Assembly: GCA_035536775.1 (NCBI GenBank)
Contig: DATLNM010000002.1
Coordinates: forward strand, 1 to 14,461
Direction: 5' to 3'
Origin: DATLNM01 sp035536775
Lineage (GTDB): Bacteria; Actinomycetota; CADDZG01; WHSQ01
DNA length: 14,461 bases
Shown in pieces: positions 11,995 to 14,461 of the stretch. The translations under genes and the position numbers were made by a program. Numbering within the stretch: position 1 is the first letter of the stretch; each line of letters begins with the position of its first letter. Below the pieces are notes generated by a model. That model searched no databases, was not told where the DNA came from, and was given only the letters and a program-made list of their open reading frames with translations.

Positions 11995-14421
11995 TTAGCT
12001 CTCGCGTGACGCTTCGAGCTCTTCGACGGTCATGAGAACGTCGCGCGGTTTGGACCCTTGCGACGGACCGACCACTCCACGCTGCTCGAGCAGATCCATG
12101 ATGCGTCCCGCGCGCGAGAACCCAACCTGCAGCTTCCGCTGCAACATCGAGGTGGATCCGAGGCCCGAACGGACGACAAGATCCAGCGCTTCCTCAAGGA
12201 GCTCGTCACCGCCACCACCCGCGCCCGAAGACGTCGCGCCGGCTCCGGCTTCCTCGGCGGTCACGCCTTCGACATATTCAGGTTCACCCTGACGGCGCGT
12301 GTGGCCCACGATGGCTGCAATCTCTTTCTCAGTGACCCATGAGCCTTGGATGCGAAGCGGCTTCGAGGAGTTCGCGTGCAGATAGAGCATGTCGCCGTGT
12401 CCGATCAGCTTGTCGGCGCCACCTTGATCGAGGATGACGCGCGAGTCCTGTTGTGACGCGACACTGAATGCGAGCCGAGACGGGATATTCGCCTTGATCA
12501 CTCCCGTGACAACGTCGACCGATGGACGCTGAGTCGCAACGACGAGGTGGATACCGACGGCGCGCGCCATCTGGGCGATCCTGCAGATCGCGTTCTCGAC
12601 ATCTCGCGGTGCGACCATCATGAGGTCCGAAAGCTCGTCGACCACCACGAGGATGTATGGGAGAGGCTCGGGCTCAGGATCGTCGTCGACGCGCCGAACG
12701 ACCGCGCCGCGCGACACCGCCTCGTTATAGAACTCGAGGTTCCGCATGCCGGCGTGCGCCAGGATCTCGTAACGCATCTCCATCTCCCGCACGACCCAGC
12801 CGAGCGCCGACGCAGCCTTCTTGGGGATCGTGACGACCGGCGTCAGCAGATGTGGGACACCCGCGAAGTGGGTCAGCTCGACGCGCTTCGGGTCGATAAG
12901 GATCATGCGCACCTGGTCCGGACGCGCCCTCATCAGCACGGAGGTGATGAGCGAGTTGATGCACGACGACTTCCCGGAGTTCGTGGCACCCGCGATGAGG
13001 ACGTGAGGCATCTCGGTGATGTTCGCCATGACGGTCTCGCCGGAGATGTCCTGACCGAGCGCGACCGACATGGGATGCCGATCCCTCTTGGCTTCCTTGG
13101 ATGTAAGGACGTCGCCCAGCGTCACCAGCTGGCGCGTCCGGTTGGGGACCTCGATCCCGATCGCCGAACGTCCCGGGATGGGAGCGAGGAACCTCAGCTC
13201 TCCCGACGCGAGCGCGTAGGCGATCTCTTTCGAGAGATTGAGGACACGGTCGACCTTGACGCCTGCACCGAGCTCGACCTCGAAGCGGGTCACCGTCGGC
13301 CCCGCGGTGTATCCGGTGACCGCGGCGTCGACCTGGAACTGCTCGAGGGTCGCCTCTAGGACACCCTGGGTCTCCTGCATCGAGCGAACCGAGACCTCGC
13401 GCTCGCCGCCGCGCAACAGAAGGTCAGGTGGCGGGAGGCGGTACGCGGTCTTGATCCGGGTGACGGGAGCTAGCGGGCGCGGCTCGGCCGCGTCTCCCGG
13501 AGAATCTCCGTCGATCGCGGCGTCGTGCTGCAACGGCGCGTCCGGTACATCTTCGATCTCGACCGGGTCGCCGGCGAGAGCGATCCCGTTGTCGTCATCT
13601 CTGTAATCGTCCTCGTCCTCTTCCTCTTCGTCATCATTCGCGAGGAGGTCGATGTCCGAGAGTAGGCCACGCATGAAGTCCCCGGCCGCGCTCGCGCCGG
13701 CTCCGGCCCACCCCGCGACGCGACTCGCGGGTGTGCGGGTGATCATCATCAGGGCGACGCCGGTGAGGAGCGTGAGCACGATCCATACGACGGGCACGGT
13801 GACGACGTCCGAAGCCGGACGCGCCAGAAGCGCCCCGAAGATGCCTCCCCCGTTCTGAAGTTTCTCGATCGGGGCCGACAGCGGACGGTTGCCGTTGACG
13901 AGGTGGACCATCGCGGCGACCACAATCATCGCGAGGGTGGCGCCTGCGACGATGCGAGCCGCGTGCGGCCTGATGCGCGACGCGATCACGAGCGTGCCCG
14001 CGGTCGCCAGGAGCAGCGGCATGGTCACTACGACATCGCCGACCATCAGACGACCGACGTAACTGAACGCGCTCCCGATGGGCCCCGCGCCTCCCGTGTA
14101 GACCCCGAGCGCGCCTGCGGTCCCCAAGACGAAGAGGACGATGCCCCACACCTCTACCGGGGTGTTGCGAGCGTGGACGACGCTCCACCGGAGCCCGTTG
14201 CCGATCGGCCTCAGGGGCGACGACCGGCGTGTCCGCTTGCGAGCCGCCGGGCGCGCCCTGCCCTTCGTGGGTGCCGGGCGACGTGCCGGAGCTCGTCCGG
14301 CCGGGACCCGGGCCGTGCCGGAGCGGGAACGCGGCGGTGCACCCCGGCGAACAGGGGCCTTGCCCCGACGCGCGGGGGCTTTGCCCCGCTTGGGAGGCGG
14401 CTTACGACTACGCGTTGCCAA
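11995..14421 (-). CDS. ftsK: FtsK/SpoIIIE DNA translocase
   Basis: FtsK is the septal DNA pump that clears chromosomes from the division plane and activates XerCD at dif. The 808-residue protein has a basic Lys/Arg/Pro/Ala-rich cytoplasmic head (1-70) and four membrane helices (about 91-109, 128-149, 157-176 and 207-228). A strongly acidic linker (262-278) precedes the motor, whose Walker A is GATNSGKSS (478-486) and Walker B LVVVDE (591-596); DPKRVEL (510-516) and ATQRPSVDVVTGVIKANIP are FtsK signatures. The DNA-recognising gamma winged helix is at about 738-800 (GSTSMLQRKLQVGFSRAGRIMD). The start is TTG at 14419-14421 with GGAGGG six bases before it. Length and domains are normal. Confidence 0.96.
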   Translation of the reverse strand: MATRSRKPPPKRGKAPARRGKAPVRRGAPPRSRSGTARVPAGRAPARRPAPTKGRARPAARKRTRRSSPLRPIGNGLRWSVVHARNTPVEVWGIVLFVLGTAGALGVYTGGAGPIGSAFSYVGRLMVGDVVVTMPLLLATAGTLVIASRIRPHAARIVAGATLAMIVVAAMVHLVNGNRPLSAPIEKLQNGGGIFGALLARPASDVVTVPVVWIVLTLLTGVALMMITRTPASRVAGWAGAGASAAGDFMRGLLSDIDLLANDDEEEEDEDDYRDDDNGIALAGDPVEIEDVPDAPLQHDAAIDGDSPGDAAEPRPLAPVTRIKTAYRLPPPDLLLRGGEREVSVRSMQETQGVLEATLEQFQVDAAVTGYTAGPTVTRFEVELGAGVKVDRVLNLSKEIAYALASGELRFLAPIPGRSAIGIEVPNRTRQLVTLGDVLTSKEAKRDRHPMSVALGQDISGETVMANITEMPHVLIAGATNSGKSSCINSLITSVLMRARPDQVRMILIDPKRVELTHFAGVPHLLTPVVTIPKKAASALGWVVREMEMRYEILAHAGMRNLEFYNEAVSRGAVVRRVDDDPEPEPLPYILVVVDELSDLMMVAPRDVENAICRIAQMARAVGIHLVVATQRPSVDVVTGVIKANIPSRLAFSVASQQDSRVILDQGGADKLIGHGDMLYLHANSSKPLRIQGSWVTEKEIAAIVGHTRRQGEPEYVEGVTAEEAGAGATSSGAGGGGDELLEEALDLVVRSGLGSTSMLQRKLQVGFSRAGRIMDLLEQRGVVGPSQGSKPRDVLMTVEELEASRES

Positions 14422-14461
14422 CTGGGTCCCTCCAACTTCCAGATGTCAGGACCCACAACTT

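Noticed and set aside
12547..13359. Long plus-strand open frame opposite ftsK (270 codons)
   Set aside because: Antisense to the FtsK motor domain; His/Arg/Asp-rich translation typical of a shadow frame.

Overview
The window is GC-rich and gene-dense, and most of it is one strand of a chromosomal cell-division and DNA-maintenance neighbourhood. From right to left on the minus strand it reads ftsK, rodZ-like, a secreted M6 metalloprotease, rimO, pgsA, cinA, thpR, an accessory block, and the first 43 codons of recA at the left edge. The ftsK-rodZ-rimO-pgsA-cinA-recA order, GTG/TTG starts, the Gram-positive type SOS box in front of recA, and the CopC and YcnI proteins with C-terminal membrane anchors all fit Actinomycetota. 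I would guess a deep-branching, uncultured-type lineage, but class or genus cannot be decided from this sequence.

Layout: (1) 1-131, the 5' end of recA, with a clear ribosome binding site and, 84 bp upstream of the start, a perfect CGAAC-N4-GTTCG LexA box. (2) 340-1038, the only plus-strand gene, a PAS-domain protein whose C-terminal helix looks like a histidine-kinase phosphoacceptor helix without its histidine. (3) 1009-3347, two overlapping genes for secreted proteins: an Asp-box (BNR-like) protein and a protein with a MAM-like jelly roll and a C-terminal beta domain. (4) A perfect 10-bp hairpin at 3397-3424. (5) 3445-5257, a copper-handling set: ycnI, a four-helix membrane protein and copC. 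(6) 5130-7576, tightly overlapping thpR, cinA and pgsA. (7) 7608-7811, two arrays of 17-bp tandem repeats in inverted arrangement between rimO and pgsA. (8) rimO, the M6 protease, rodZ-like and ftsK to the right edge.

How the parts fit: ftsK, rodZ, rimO, pgsA, cinA, thpR and recA form a conserved housekeeping neighbourhood (chromosome translocation, cell shape, ribosomal protein modification, phospholipid synthesis, pyridine-nucleotide salvage, RNA end processing, recombination). The block from copC to the PAS gene looks like a lineage-specific insertion between thpR and recA. In support, thpR has no stop codon where its conserved fold ends and runs 128 bp into copC in another frame.

The most unusual signals are the inverted 17-bp arrays, the missing standard start codon for thpR (its conserved N-terminus lies in frame with cinA, separated by one TGA), the thpR/copC overlap, and the PAS protein next to the recA SOS box. 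No rRNA, tRNA, CRISPR array or insertion sequence was seen. No stretch over 300 bases lacks a gene; the longest gaps are 7577-7813 (repeat arrays) and 132-339 (recA/PAS regulatory region).
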